64,000 nt of DNA from Thiobacillus sp. (GTDB lineage Bacteria; Pseudomonadota; Gammaproteobacteria; Burkholderiales; Thiobacillaceae): the NCBI GenBank assembly GCA_024235835.1, contig JACKLQ010000002.1, positions 558,001 through 622,000 on the forward strand, read 5' to 3'. Positions 8,360 through 17,674 of the stretch are shown in pieces. Below the pieces are notes generated by a model. That model searched no databases. It saw only the letters and a program-made list of their open reading frames with translations, and had not been told where the DNA came from. The first letter of the stretch is position 1. Every line of letters starts with the position of its first letter. The position numbers and the translations under genes were made by a program.

Positions 8360-9313
8360 TCAACGCTTTCTTCGCAGTCCCTGACGGCCTGCCCAGTCCC
8401 GGGCGAACTGCTGGGCCACCCGGCCGGAGCGGCCGCCCCGCTGTATGGCCCATTGCAGGGCTTCCTGGTTCATGGCCCCGGTGGCGGAGCCACCCAGGGC
8501 CTCCACCCAGCCGGCGACGATGGCCAGGTAGTCGTCCTGGCTGAAGGGCCAGAAGGTCAGGGTCAGGCCGAAGCGGTCCGACAGGCTGACCTTCTCCTCG
8601 GTGCTTTCACCGGGCCGGATCTCGCCCCGCTCGTCGGAATTGGCTGCCGTGTTTTCAGCCATGAATTCCGCCATGAGGTGGCGCCGGTTGGACGTGGCGG
8701 CAATGAGCACGTTCTCCGGCAGCCCCGCCACGGAGCCATCCAGGGCGGCCTTGAGGGGTTTGTAGGCGGCGTCGCCGGGCTCGAAGGACAGGTCGTCCGT
8801 GAACAGGATGAAACGCCAGGGCTGGTCCGCAAGGCGCTCGGTGATGTCCGGGAGATGGATGAGGTCGTCCCGGTCCACCTCCACCAATCGCAATTTCTGT
8901 CTTGCAAAGCGAGGCAGCAGGGCCTTGATGAGAGAGGACTTGCCGCAACCCCGGCTGCCGGTAAGCAGCACGTTGTTGGCCGGCAGCCCCTTGAGGAACT
9001 GGCGCGTGTTGCGTTCCAGGGCGGACTTCTGCTCGTCGATGCGGGCGAGGGCCTCCCAGGGTGGGCAGTTGAGGGTGGTCACGGGCACCAATCGGCCCCT
9101 GCCCCGGCCTGGCTCGGCGCGCCAGCGACAGGCCAGGGCAGTGCGCCAGTCGATGACGGGTGGCGGCGGCGGCAGCCAGGCATCCAGCCGGTTAAGCAGG
9201 TCGTTGCCCCGGGCTATGAGCAGAGCCAGTTCCGGGGACACCCGGTAGACCGGGGCAGCGTCGGCGGCCTCGCCCAGGAGTTCGTCTAGCTCGTCGTAGT
9301 CTTCGCCGGGCAT
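8360..9313 (-). CDS. DUF815 family P-loop ATPase
   Basis: 317 residues from ATG 9313; a GTG at 9376 would overlap argJ by 58 bases. A P-loop LLTGSRGCGKSSLIKALL is preceded by PPWEALARIDEQK and followed by LRLVEVDRDDLIHLPDI and the Walker B-like FILFTDDLSFE. ATSNRRHLMAEF and DRFGLTLTFWPFSQDDYL are typical of the DUF815 group of AAA+-like ATPases. The cellular role is unsettled in the literature. The gene follows argJ by five bases, an arrangement I regard as common in Betaproteobacteria. Confidence 0.85.
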   Translation of the reverse strand: MPGEDYDELDELLGEAADAAPVYRVSPELALLIARGNDLLNRLDAWLPPPPPVIDWRTALACRWRAEPGRGRGRLVPVTTLNCPPWEALARIDEQKSALERNTRQFLKGLPANNVLLTGSRGCGKSSLIKALLPRFARQKLRLVEVDRDDLIHLPDITERLADQPWRFILFTDDLSFEPGDAAYKPLKAALDGSVAGLPENVLIAATSNRRHLMAEFMAENTAANSDERGEIRPGESTEEKVSLSDRFGLTLTFWPFSQDDYLAIVAGWVEALGGSATGAMNQEALQWAIQRGGRSGRVAQQFARDWAGRQGLRRKR

Positions 9314-9318
9314 GTTGG

Positions 9319-10548
9319 TCAGGTCCGGTATTCTGCGTTGATCTTCACGTAGTCGTAGGAGAAGTCGCAGGTCCACACGGTGGCCACGACATTGCCACGG
9401 GCCAGGTCCACACGCACGTTGATCTCCGGCGCGGCCATGACCCGGGCGCCTTCCGCTTCCTGGTAGGACCCGGCCCGACCGCCGTTTTCGGCCACCAGCA
9501 CGTTGCCCAGCCAGAGCCGTATGCGGTCCACGTCAAGATCGTCGATGCCCGCATAGCCGATGGCTGCCAGGATGCGGCCCAGATTGGGGTCTGAGGCGAA
9601 GAAGGCGGTCTTCACCAGGGGGGATCTGGCGATGGCATAAGCCACCTGCTTGCACTCGGCCTCGTCGCGGCCGCCTTCCACGCGCACTTCCATGAACTTG
9701 GTGGCGCCTTCGCCGTCCCGCACGATGGCCTGGGCCAGCTGGATCATGACCTCGGTGACGGCGGATTGGAGAGAGGCGAATCGGGGGTCGCCGTCGTCCA
9801 TGATCACCGGTGCTGCAGTGGCGCCGGTGGCGACGAGGATGCAGGAGTCGTTGGTGGAAGTGTCGCCGTCCACGGTGATGCAGTTGAAGGACTTGTTCAC
9901 GGCGTGGCGCAGGATGGCCTCCAGGGCCTCGCAGGACACGGGGGCGTCCGTGGCCAGAAAGGACAGCATGGTGGCCATGTTGGGATGGATCATGCCGGAA
10001 CCCTTGGCGATGCCGGTGACAACGAAGTCCACGCCATTCAGGGCCACCTTGCGGGAGGCGGCCTTGGCCACGATGTCAGTGGTCATGATGGCTTCCGCCG
10101 CCTGGGCCCAGTTGGCCGGTTTAAGGTCGGCGATGGCGGCGGGCAGGGCGGCCACGACCTTTTCCAGGGGCAGGGGTTCCAGGATGACGCCGGTGGAAAA
10201 GGGCAGCACCTGCTCGGGCTGGATGCCCATCCGCTCAGCCAGGGCGGCGCAGGTCTGGCGTGCCCGGGCCAGTCCGTCTGCGCCAGTGCCGGCGTTGGCA
10301 TTGCCGGTGTTCACCACCAGGGCCCGGATGTGGCCTTCGCCGTGGAGGTGTTCCTTGCACACCGTCACCGGCGCGGCGCAGAAGCGGTTCTGGGTGAACA
10401 CGCCCACCACTTCCGAATCCGGGGCGATGGACATGACCAGCACGTCCTTGCGTCCGGGCTTCTTGATTCCGGCGGAGGCGATGCCCAGCTCCACGCCGGG
10501 CACGGGCAGGAGGGCGGCAGGGTCTGGGGTGGGAAGGTTGACGGGCAT
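9319..10548 (-). CDS. argJ: Bifunctional ornithine acetyltransferase / N-acetylglutamate synthase
   Basis: 409 residues from ATG 10548, where the family N-terminus MPVNLPTPDPAALLPVPGV begins. The autoproteolytic site is seen in KGSGMIHPNMATML, where cleavage before the Thr of ATML creates the nucleophile and gives alpha and beta chains. Other family blocks: NTGNANAGTG, DGDTSTNDS, SPLVKTAFFASDPNLGRI. It transfers acetyl from N-acetylornithine to glutamate in the cyclic arginine pathway. Whether it also has acetyl-CoA synthase activity cannot be read from sequence with certainty. Confidence 0.95.
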   Translation of the reverse strand: MPVNLPTPDPAALLPVPGVELGIASAGIKKPGRKDVLVMSIAPDSEVVGVFTQNRFCAAPVTVCKEHLHGEGHIRALVVNTGNANAGTGADGLARARQTCAALAERMGIQPEQVLPFSTGVILEPLPLEKVVAALPAAIADLKPANWAQAAEAIMTTDIVAKAASRKVALNGVDFVVTGIAKGSGMIHPNMATMLSFLATDAPVSCEALEAILRHAVNKSFNCITVDGDTSTNDSCILVATGATAAPVIMDDGDPRFASLQSAVTEVMIQLAQAIVRDGEGATKFMEVRVEGGRDEAECKQVAYAIARSPLVKTAFFASDPNLGRILAAIGYAGIDDLDVDRIRLWLGNVLVAENGGRAGSYQEAEGARVMAAPEINVRVDLARGNVVATVWTCDFSYDYVKINAEYRT

Positions 10549-10686
10549 GGCGGTGGTTCCTGTAAAAGATGCGGCCATTTTAATGGGAAATATCCAGTGC
10601 CCCGGACTCGGCTTCGCCTCCTCCAGGTTACCGGGGACCACCCCGGTATCCCGGAAATGCGCCAGCGCGTCCGGGGGATGTGCCGG

Positions 10687-13600
10687 TCAGGTGGGTGTTT
10701 GCGGACACCAGTACACCTGGCCATCCCCGAACACCAGGGCGGTACGCACCGTCTTGTCGGGGAACAGGCCCCGGGCGGCCTGTTCGTAGCGGGCCATCTG
10801 CTCCAGGTGGGGTCCGGCCCGGCGGCCCAGGTCCACCTCCCCCAGGCCACCGGTCTTGTAGTCCAGTACCCATACCTCCGCCTCGAATTCCACCAGCCGG
10901 TCCATGCGTGCCGACCGGCCTGCCTCATCGAGGAATTCCAGCTCGTTGTGGGCGCGCAGGAACCGGGCGGAATCGAAGGCCGGGGCCAGGTCCGGCAGGG
11001 AAAGGATGGTGCTGCCCATGGCCGCGATTCTATTTGCCTCGGCTGGGGCCAGGCCGAGCTGGACCCTGGCCTGGGCTTCGTCCATGCCGTTGGTGCGATG
11101 TTCGAGCCAGGCATGAAGGAGGGTGCCCAGAGTGGCTTCCGGACCCTCCAGGGGACGGCGGCTGCCGATGCCGGGCCACCCGGCCGGTGGGGGCATGCCC
11201 GCCATGGCCTGGGCTGCAGCCATTGCCGGGGGGGCTTTTTCCCGCCAGGTCATGGCAGGCAATGCCGCCATGTCGCATTGCGACAGGGCTGAAGTTAACT
11301 GGGCCAGCCAGGATGAGTCCTCTTCCTTGCGGGACTGGACTCCGGAGACAAACAGGGCCTGTCGTGCCCGGGTCATGGCCACGTAGAGCAGGTTGAGCCG
11401 CTCGGTGTCAGCCTGTGCCTTCTCACGCTGGAACAGGGCATCCCGGCCGGGGCCCCTCCACTCCTTGGGCCCGTATAGGGAGAAATGGGCCGGGCGCTCC
11501 GCGTCGGGTGGCCAGTCCATGAGCACCCCGTAGGCCGTGTCCTGTCCCGCCGTGGCGTCGGCCTTGATGAGAAAGACCACTGGGGATTCCAGGCCCTTGG
11601 CGCTGTGGATGGTGAGCATGCGCACCCGGTCGCCGGCGGCGGCAGGAGGCTCGTCGGGACCCTCCTGTCCTGCCTTGTCCCGCAGGCGCCGCAACTCGTC
11701 CAGGTAACGGGGCAGGCTGGGATAACGCCCCCCGGACAGGGAGAGGGAAAGGCCCAGCAGGCCCTCCAGGTTGGCCTGCACGGTAGCCTGCAGGGCGGGC
11801 GGGACAGCCATGGCGTAGTGGGCGCTCACATCGCCTTGATGATAGATACGGTCCAGCAGGTCGTGGACGGGCACGGTGCCGGCCAAGGCATGCCATTCGC
11901 CCAGCAGAAGGGCGGCCCGGCGGATTGACTCGGGTGCCTGGGGCCGGTTTGCCCAGGCGGCAAGACGATCCCACCAGGAAGTCTCCTCATCCTGGGCCAG
12001 GGCCAGGAGGTCCTGGTCGCCCAGGCCGAAAATGGGGGATTTCAGGGCATGGGCCAGAGCCAGGTCGTCCCGGGGATCCACCAGGCAGGTCAGAAGGGCG
12101 GTGAAGTCCCGGGCCTCCAGGGTGTTCAGCAGTTCCCCCCGGCGGTCCGTGATGTAGGGAATGCCTACAGCCTTGAAGGCATCCTCGAAGACCTGGATAT
12201 CGGCCCTTTTGGCATAAAGCAGGGTGATGTCGCCATATCGGGCGGGGCGGGGCGGGGTGTCCCGGATTTCCAGCCGGCCGACGATTTCATGGATGCGACG
12301 GGCCACCCAGGCGGCTTCATGGCTTCGCCGATGTGGGGGACTGAAAGGGGGCGTGGTCAGTGGAAGGCGGCATTCCCCCGGCGCCTGGGGCACGCCATCT
12401 GCGGGATCGGTAGCGAATAACTCGCACCAGCCGGGCAATTGGGCCTGGTGGGCCGTGTGGGCGGCAAACCCTGCGTAGTCCGGGCGCTGGGCGAACACCG
12501 CGTTCACCCAGGCCACCACCCGGGGTGCGCAACGGCGCGTCTCGTTCTGGGGGAAGTGCCGGGCCCCATAATGTTCCGCCAGCCAGGCACCCGCAGCCTG
12601 GAACAGGCGGGGCTCGGCACGACGGAAACGGTAAATGGATTGCTTGGGGTCTCCCACTAGGAAGACCGTGGGATGGCTGCCGTCCTGTCCGTAGGCATCC
12701 AGCCAGGCCCTGAGAATGCCCCATTGCAAGGGGTTGGTGTCCTGGAACTCATCCAGCAGCAGGTGCTTCCAGCGGGCATCCAGCTTGATGAATACGGCCG
12801 CCGCAGCCGCTTCGTCAGAGAGCAGCCGGGCCACTTCCATCTCGGCGTCGGTAAAGTCCATGGCCCCCTGATCCGCCTTGAGGCGCTGGAAATGCTCCAG
12901 GTAAGCCAGCCCGACGGTGAGGCCCAGGCGGTTTAAATGCAAGGCACGTTGCTCGGCCAGACGCTGGCGTGCTCGGACCAGTTCCTCCGCCAACTGCTGG
13001 TGGAGGGCCACATAACGTTGTGCCGCCTCCGGGCCCAGGTTGCCATCCAGCGTCCGGGTGAGCCTGAGCACCCGGGGCTCCCCATCGGTGAGCAGACAGC
13101 GGCAAAGGTTCTCGAAGCAGGTATCCCGGCACGTGGACCAAGCGTCAAGGGCGGCGTCTAGCGATTGGGCGCGCTTGGCTTCCGACTTCAGCCGCCCGGC
13201 TTCCTGGCCGAGGAGCTGGCGATATTCCTCCACATGGGCCGCCAGGCCCGGCTGATTGAAGAGATCGTCCAGGGGGGATGCCTCCTCGGTGACGCCCAAT
13301 AGCGTCTCCAGGTCAGCCTGGGCCCGGTCCCTGTCGGCGCCATGGGCCCACCACTCCGCGCGCCGTTCAAGCAGGGCATCCAGCAGATCGCGGAAACTGC
13401 CCAGGGGGAAGTGGTGTGCCAGTTCCTCGAAGGCTTGGACTGGGGGCGTGCCTGGGGTCTTGCCCAGTGACTCGGTGAAATCGAACCAGGCCTCCTCCCC
13501 CAGGAGGGCAGGGTGCTCCACCAGTTCCTGCGCGATCTGCCGGGTCAGGGGGGCATGGTCCAGGAGATGAAAGAACCAGCCATGGAATGTCGTGATGAGG

Positions 13601-13941
13601 GGGCCCGGGCGGGCTGTCAGCACCGCCTCCAGCAGGCCGCGTGCACAGGGCAGGGCCGCCCGGGCATCTTGCTCGCCCAAGCCACGTTGCATGAGGAAAT
13701 CCATGGCCTGGTCATCAGGCAACAGGGCCAGGTCCTGGAGCCACGCATCCAGCCGAGCCCGCATCTCTTCCGCCGCCTTACGGGTGAAAGTGATGGCCAG
13801 CAGTTCGGACGGTTCGGCGCCCGCCAGCATCAGCCGCAGCATGCGGGACACCAGCAGCCAGGTCTTGCCGCTGCCGGCGCAGGCCTCGACTATAGAGCTA
13901 TGGCTGGGATCAAGGGCGGCGAGAAGTTCGGGGGCATCCAT
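10687..13941 (-). CDS. AddA-like UvrD/Rep helicase with C-terminal PD-(D/E)XK nuclease
   Basis: 1084 residues from ATG 13941. Superfamily 1A motifs: Walker A ACAGSGKT, Ia ITFTRKAAEEM, II LLLDEFQDTN, III FLVGDPKQSIYRFR, V LTIHSAKGLE, VI LYVAMTRARQ. At the C-terminus ELEFLDEAGRSARMDRLVEF and VWVLDYKTGG give the Asp...Asp-x-Lys nuclease signature near the end, as in AddA. AddAB repairs double-strand breaks like RecBCD. An AddB partner would usually lie next to it, but the upstream neighbour here is an unrelated small membrane protein, and no addB is in the window. Confidence 0.88.
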   Translation of the reverse strand: MDAPELLAALDPSHSSIVEACAGSGKTWLLVSRMLRLMLAGAEPSELLAITFTRKAAEEMRARLDAWLQDLALLPDDQAMDFLMQRGLGEQDARAALPCARGLLEAVLTARPGPLITTFHGWFFHLLDHAPLTRQIAQELVEHPALLGEEAWFDFTESLGKTPGTPPVQAFEELAHHFPLGSFRDLLDALLERRAEWWAHGADRDRAQADLETLLGVTEEASPLDDLFNQPGLAAHVEEYRQLLGQEAGRLKSEAKRAQSLDAALDAWSTCRDTCFENLCRCLLTDGEPRVLRLTRTLDGNLGPEAAQRYVALHQQLAEELVRARQRLAEQRALHLNRLGLTVGLAYLEHFQRLKADQGAMDFTDAEMEVARLLSDEAAAAAVFIKLDARWKHLLLDEFQDTNPLQWGILRAWLDAYGQDGSHPTVFLVGDPKQSIYRFRRAEPRLFQAAGAWLAEHYGARHFPQNETRRCAPRVVAWVNAVFAQRPDYAGFAAHTAHQAQLPGWCELFATDPADGVPQAPGECRLPLTTPPFSPPHRRSHEAAWVARRIHEIVGRLEIRDTPPRPARYGDITLLYAKRADIQVFEDAFKAVGIPYITDRRGELLNTLEARDFTALLTCLVDPRDDLALAHALKSPIFGLGDQDLLALAQDEETSWWDRLAAWANRPQAPESIRRAALLLGEWHALAGTVPVHDLLDRIYHQGDVSAHYAMAVPPALQATVQANLEGLLGLSLSLSGGRYPSLPRYLDELRRLRDKAGQEGPDEPPAAAGDRVRMLTIHSAKGLESPVVFLIKADATAGQDTAYGVLMDWPPDAERPAHFSLYGPKEWRGPGRDALFQREKAQADTERLNLLYVAMTRARQALFVSGVQSRKEEDSSWLAQLTSALSQCDMAALPAMTWREKAPPAMAAAQAMAGMPPPAGWPGIGSRRPLEGPEATLGTLLHAWLEHRTNGMDEAQARVQLGLAPAEANRIAAMGSTILSLPDLAPAFDSARFLRAHNELEFLDEAGRSARMDRLVEFEAEVWVLDYKTGGLGEVDLGRRAGPHLEQMARYEQAARGLFPDKTVRTALVFGDGQVYWCPQTPT

Positions 13942-14010
13942 CGGCCCCAATTTAACGGCACGGCCGGAATTAGAAAACTCGGGCGATGGGATGCGGGAAT
14001 ACGGTCAGGG

Positions 14011-14496
14011 CTATTGGGGCTTGGACGGGAAATCGTCGAAGACATCCGAAACCCTGCGCACGCGCCACAGGTAGTAGAGCGCCAGGAGAGAGAGGCCCAT
14101 CTGGACCAGCAGAAAACGGTCCTTGGTGGTGAGGGCGTAGCTTGCCCAGAGCGAGGCGTGCACCTGGGAGTACAGCAAAAGCAACTGGGAAACCAGGGAC
14201 AAACTGAGCAGCCATTTCCCCAGCCGCCAGATATGCCGCCACGCGTTGCCTGAATCGGGCAAACGCTTGACCCACGCCCCGATGACCAGGGCGGCGGGCA
14301 GGCCGCACAACAAGGAGAAGGGCGTGGCGTAGTGTTGTAGGGGCATGAACGCCACCTGCAACTTGGGGCTCGGGTTATAGGCCAGCAGGATGAACACCAG
14401 GGGCAAGGTGCAGTAGATCATGATCGCGACCAGCAGGAAGGTGGGCTTCAGGGCCAGGTAGCGGTCGAATGATTCGGGGGGGTAAGCCCAATCCAT
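14011..14496 (-). CDS. Small four-helix inner-membrane protein, DUF2919-like
   Basis: 161 residues with four predicted transmembrane helices (about 18-40, 60-76, 90-110, 128-143) and a basic C-terminal tail (WRVRRVSD). The N-terminus YPPESFDRYLALKP resembles the start of DUF2919 proteins, but I recall this only as a pattern. It starts 11 bases after the small hypothetical gene downstream of the pilin gene, so it may be the end of a pilin-associated transcript. Small membrane accessory proteins (TfpX/Y/Z type) are found downstream of pilA in other bacteria; a relation is speculative. Confidence 0.55.
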   Translation of the reverse strand: MDWAYPPESFDRYLALKPTFLLVAIMIYCTLPLVFILLAYNPSPKLQVAFMPLQHYATPFSLLCGLPAALVIGAWVKRLPDSGNAWRHIWRLGKWLLSLSLVSQLLLLYSQVHASLWASYALTTKDRFLLVQMGLSLLALYYLWRVRRVSDVFDDFPSKPQ

Positions 14497-14507
14497 CCTA
14501 GGGTGAT

Positions 14508-14867
14508 TTACCGTTTAGGGGATTTCTTAGGGTTTTCAGCAGAATTAAGTGGCTTATGCAGGTAAACAACCAACCCTTCTGTAGCCATATCGATGAATTC
14601 CTTGCTGTAGTTGTGCTCGATCAAACGCCACTTGAAAGCATGGCTCAGTCGCGTACGCCCAATGAGCCCGAGTTTGTTGTTGTAGCGGAAGGACTGGGCT
14701 TCCCCATAGAGACCCTCAAGGATGTTGGCAATTCGATTGGCAGATATTTTATGGTCGCCAGGCTTATCCAAGGAAGGCGGGTAGAGCAGGGATAAGCGAT
14801 TTGCCAGGTTGGAACCGAACTCAGCGCTGGCTTTGCCTAGCAGGTTGTTAAGTAGTCTTAATACCAT
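14508..14867 (-). CDS. Hypothetical protein downstream of the pilin gene
   Basis: 119 residues, soluble, basic (many Lys/Arg, C-terminus KKSPKR), without signal peptide or membrane segment. No family is recognised. Base composition is lower in GC than the conserved genes nearby, as for the pilin locus. It is separated from the pilin gene by a strong hairpin (14888-14916), so it may be read at reduced level from the pilin promoter or from its own. The following membrane-protein gene begins 11 bases on. Confidence 0.5.
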   Translation of the reverse strand: MVLRLLNNLLGKASAEFGSNLANRLSLLYPPSLDKPGDHKISANRIANILEGLYGEAQSFRYNNKLGLIGRTRLSHAFKWRLIEHNYSKEFIDMATEGLVVYLHKPLNSAENPKKSPKR

Positions 14868-14887
14868 ACAGAGTGCCGTAAAGTGAC

Positions 14888-14916
14888 AGTGGCCTGACGA
14901 AAATTGTCAGGCCACT
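14888..14916 (-). terminator. Hairpin terminator or attenuator after the pilin gene
   Basis: A perfect 11-base-pair stem (AGTGGCCTGAC / GTCAGGCCACT) with a 7-base loop begins 21 bases beyond the pilin stop codon. The following minus-strand sequence has only a short T-rich stretch (CACTTTA), so termination may be partial. Abundant pilin mRNA is often protected by such a 3' hairpin. Confidence 0.7.
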
Positions 14917-14936
14917 GGTTCTAGAAAAAGCGAAGA

Positions 14937-15362
14937 TCAACCGGCGCAAGTGCCAGGGGCGTACTTGGTGGGGGTCATCGTGCAGCTCCAAGCCACGACG
15001 TTTGTGGGGGCAACCGCGCTCACGCTGGGGGTCATCACAATTGAAATGTGGTCCGCTGCCGCTACGCCAATGGCAGCATCGATGCCGACGACACCAATGA
15101 TGCCGTTCGTTACGGAGACTGCGGCGACGTATTGAGTAGCTCCGGCAGCCAGGCCATCAATATCCACCAGATCCCTGCCACTCTGGACTTGTTCGGCAAC
15201 GGCGGTGCGCATCGAAGAGGCGGCTAGGATCAATTCCGAGGCACGCGCCTTGATGCGGTAGTCCGTGTACGCGGGCACGGCGATGGCGGCAAGAATACCG
15301 ATGATCGCCACGACGATCAGCAGCTCGATCAGGGTAAAACCCTTTTGCATGGATTTCTTCAT
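14937..15362 (-). CDS. pilA: Type IV major pilin
   Basis: 141 residues from ATG 15362, preceded by AAGGAGTCTCTT, a strong ribosome-binding site; an upstream ATG at 15410 lacks family support. The short basic leader MKKSMQKG is followed by the prepilin cleavage site and the conserved FTLIELLIVVAIIGILAAIA, with Glu5 of the mature protein. The C-terminal pair in SCTMTPTKYAPGTC would form the disulfide-bonded D-region. Processed by PilD and assembled into pili for twitching or DNA uptake. No pilus assembly genes are adjacent; instead the upstream same-strand gene is a TPR/glycosyltransferase protein ending 51 bases away. Confidence 0.93.
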   Translation of the reverse strand: MKKSMQKGFTLIELLIVVAIIGILAAIAVPAYTDYRIKARASELILAASSMRTAVAEQVQSGRDLVDIDGLAAGATQYVAAVSVTNGIIGVVGIDAAIGVAAADHISIVMTPSVSAVAPTNVVAWSCTMTPTKYAPGTCAG

Positions 15363-15413
15363 AAGAGACTCCTTGTGTTGTGGGGCCGATGTGGCACTGG
15401 CCTTAAGCAAGCT

Positions 15414-17639
15414 TCATGCCTCATTTCGAGGGCACTGCAACCATGCTGACAATGCTACCTGGACTTGCTGGAGGACGGCATCCCAGTCACCTGGCATGGG
15501 TTGACGGAACATGCGGGTCGAAGGGTACCAAGGCATGCTGGGTGAAGTGAGGCCATAGCGCCATTCTGGAACGTGGGGGGTTAACACCCAACAGGGTTTG
15601 CCCAGCGCACCGGCATAGTGGACTGTGGTGTTGCAGACAGTGATCACCATATCCAGTGCACAGATGAGGGCGGCGAATTCGTCGAGATCGGCCATGGCCT
15701 CGGGGAAATTGAGAATATCCAAGCCTTGCTTGCCAGCAAATGCGGAGATTTCCTCGGCCACATCACCATATTGAAGGTTCACGAAGCGGGCGTGCGGATC
15801 ACAGAGTAGGGGAGCTAGCTGATCGAGCGCGAGTGAGCGTATGGCCTGGCGGGTTCTTTGCAGACCTCCACGCCAGGTGAAACCAATGGCTGGACGGCCT
15901 GTTCCCAGGCGCTCTCGCCAGTAGGCGACCCTTTCGCGATCCGCCGACAGATAACCTCGATGCTTGGGGAATGCCTCTCGGTTCCGCCTGAAATAATAAG
16001 GAAGGTCGGCAATGGGCAGGTAATAGTCAGGCTCCAGTCCCGCAGGCAGCCAGTCGAAGTTTTTTTGCCCACTGGCGAAGACCTGGATCTCGGGAAACGA
16101 GCGGGCGAGGGTTCTCTCCACGCGTTCATGCGCCTCCAGTAACACCCGCTTGGGGTGGAGCGCCAGGAGGTCGGGCAGGCAGGAGGTGAACATCACCTGG
16201 TCTCCCAGCCCTTGTTCGGCCAGTATCAGAATGGTCTTTCCGGCGGGGTCTTCGCCTTGCCAATGGGGATAGGGCAGCAGGCGTTGGTGTTCGGCATCCA
16301 GCAGCGCGCGGTGCCGATAACCTTCCCAGCCGGCCGCGTAATCTTCATTCTGAAGTTGCAGCATCCCCAGGAAAACCTGAAAACCCGCGGAAGTGGCTTC
16401 ATGCTGCTGGGCCTGATGAACCAGCTTCATGGCTTCATCGAAATTGCCAAGATAGGCATGGGAGACTGCGCGACTTGAAAGAAGAAAAGGAGCCACGGAG
16501 GGCGCCTGGGCTTCCACCCGGTCGCAGGTGGCCAAGCATTCAGGGTAGCGACAGGCGTTTGAATATGTGAATGCGAGTTGGATGAGGGTTTCCGGTTTGT
16601 CGGACAGGGCCGCGGCCCGTTCGGTTGGAGCTACCGCGTCATTGACTTTGCCAAGATCGCGCAACACCTGGCCCAGCCCGAGCAGGGCCTCCACATGGTC
16701 GGGGGATCTGGCCACGACGCGTTCGTAAATATCACGCGCCAAGCGAAGCTGGCCAAGCTGCGAGGCAATTTTGGCTTTCAGCACGAGCAAATCCACATGT
16801 TCATGGTGGTGCGCCAGGGCGATGCGCAGGATGTCGCGGGCATCCTCGACACGCAAGGCATTCATATGGGCTTGAATTAGGCGGGAGGCGAGGTCCACAT
16901 CATCGGGATGCGCGCTGAACTGAGATTCCAGCCGGGATATGTCATCGCTCGAGAGGCCATAGCTTGGTGGACGGTCATGTGCGTGGGGATGCAGTTCGAT
17001 TACGCCAGCCTCGGCGTCGAAATGGGTTGAATAGTCCGGTGGAGCGGCGAAAAGGGCCAGATTTTGTTGCGCGGGTTCATAGTCGGGGTCAAGTTCCAGC
17101 GCGCGCCGGATATGGCGTAAGGCATCGTCGGTGTCGCCAAGGACCTGGAGGGCAATGGCAAAATTATTTAGCGCGGGAACATTTTCAGGGTCGAGCAGCA
17201 CGGCCTGGCGGAGGGTGTCACGCGCGGGGCCGTAAGATTTCGTGGCGATTTGGCACAAGCCTAGCTGGGCCAGGTAACGCGCAGTTCTTTGACTGAGATT
17301 GCAGGCGTATTGCGCTTGAGCCAAGGCATCGAAGTAGCGGCCCGATTCGTAGTATGTAAGCGACAAACCATAATGTGCCATGGCAAGTCCTGGTTTCTCA
17401 CGGAGCGCTTTCATGAAGAGGTCTTCCGCCTCCGCTATGTGCTTGAGGTGGTATTCCACTTCTCCAATGAGGGCCATGACTTCGGGTGCCTGGCCTGCCT
17501 TACCAAGCAGAGGCAGGAGCAGGGCATGTGCTTCCTGCGCGCGTTTCTCCCGAATCAAACGGCGGACTTGATCTGGAATGGATTCTTTTATTGTTTCCGT
17601 TGCAGGAAACAAAATAGACTTAAACGTTCGCAAAAGCAT
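15414..17639 (-). CDS. TPR protein with C-terminal GT-B glycosyltransferase-like domain
   Basis: 741 residues from ATG 17639. Residues 1 to about 430 are tetratricopeptide repeats (for example LAMAHYGLSLTYYESGRYFDA, NVPALNNFAIALQVLGDTDDA, VEALLGLGQVLRDLGKVNDA). The C-terminal 290 residues begin with GKTILILAEQGLGDQVMF (GLGDQ at 477-481) and end with MVITVCNTTVHYAGALGKPCWVL. That resembles GT9/GT41-like GT-B folds that bind a sugar nucleotide. Such TPR-transferases modify surface proteins or flagellins in other bacteria. It lies between the pilin gene and a sugar amidotransferase, so pilin or another exported protein is a plausible acceptor. Function not proven. Confidence 0.78.
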   Translation of the reverse strand: MLLRTFKSILFPATETIKESIPDQVRRLIREKRAQEAHALLLPLLGKAGQAPEVMALIGEVEYHLKHIAEAEDLFMKALREKPGLAMAHYGLSLTYYESGRYFDALAQAQYACNLSQRTARYLAQLGLCQIATKSYGPARDTLRQAVLLDPENVPALNNFAIALQVLGDTDDALRHIRRALELDPDYEPAQQNLALFAAPPDYSTHFDAEAGVIELHPHAHDRPPSYGLSSDDISRLESQFSAHPDDVDLASRLIQAHMNALRVEDARDILRIALAHHHEHVDLLVLKAKIASQLGQLRLARDIYERVVARSPDHVEALLGLGQVLRDLGKVNDAVAPTERAAALSDKPETLIQLAFTYSNACRYPECLATCDRVEAQAPSVAPFLLSSRAVSHAYLGNFDEAMKLVHQAQQHEATSAGFQVFLGMLQLQNEDYAAGWEGYRHRALLDAEHQRLLPYPHWQGEDPAGKTILILAEQGLGDQVMFTSCLPDLLALHPKRVLLEAHERVERTLARSFPEIQVFASGQKNFDWLPAGLEPDYYLPIADLPYYFRRNREAFPKHRGYLSADRERVAYWRERLGTGRPAIGFTWRGGLQRTRQAIRSLALDQLAPLLCDPHARFVNLQYGDVAEEISAFAGKQGLDILNFPEAMADLDEFAALICALDMVITVCNTTVHYAGALGKPCWVLTPHVPEWRYGLTSPSMPWYPSTRMFRQPMPGDWDAVLQQVQVALSAWLQCPRNEA

Positions 17640-17674
17640 GGACAAATTTGGTTTCGTTCAGGGTATGCGACAGA

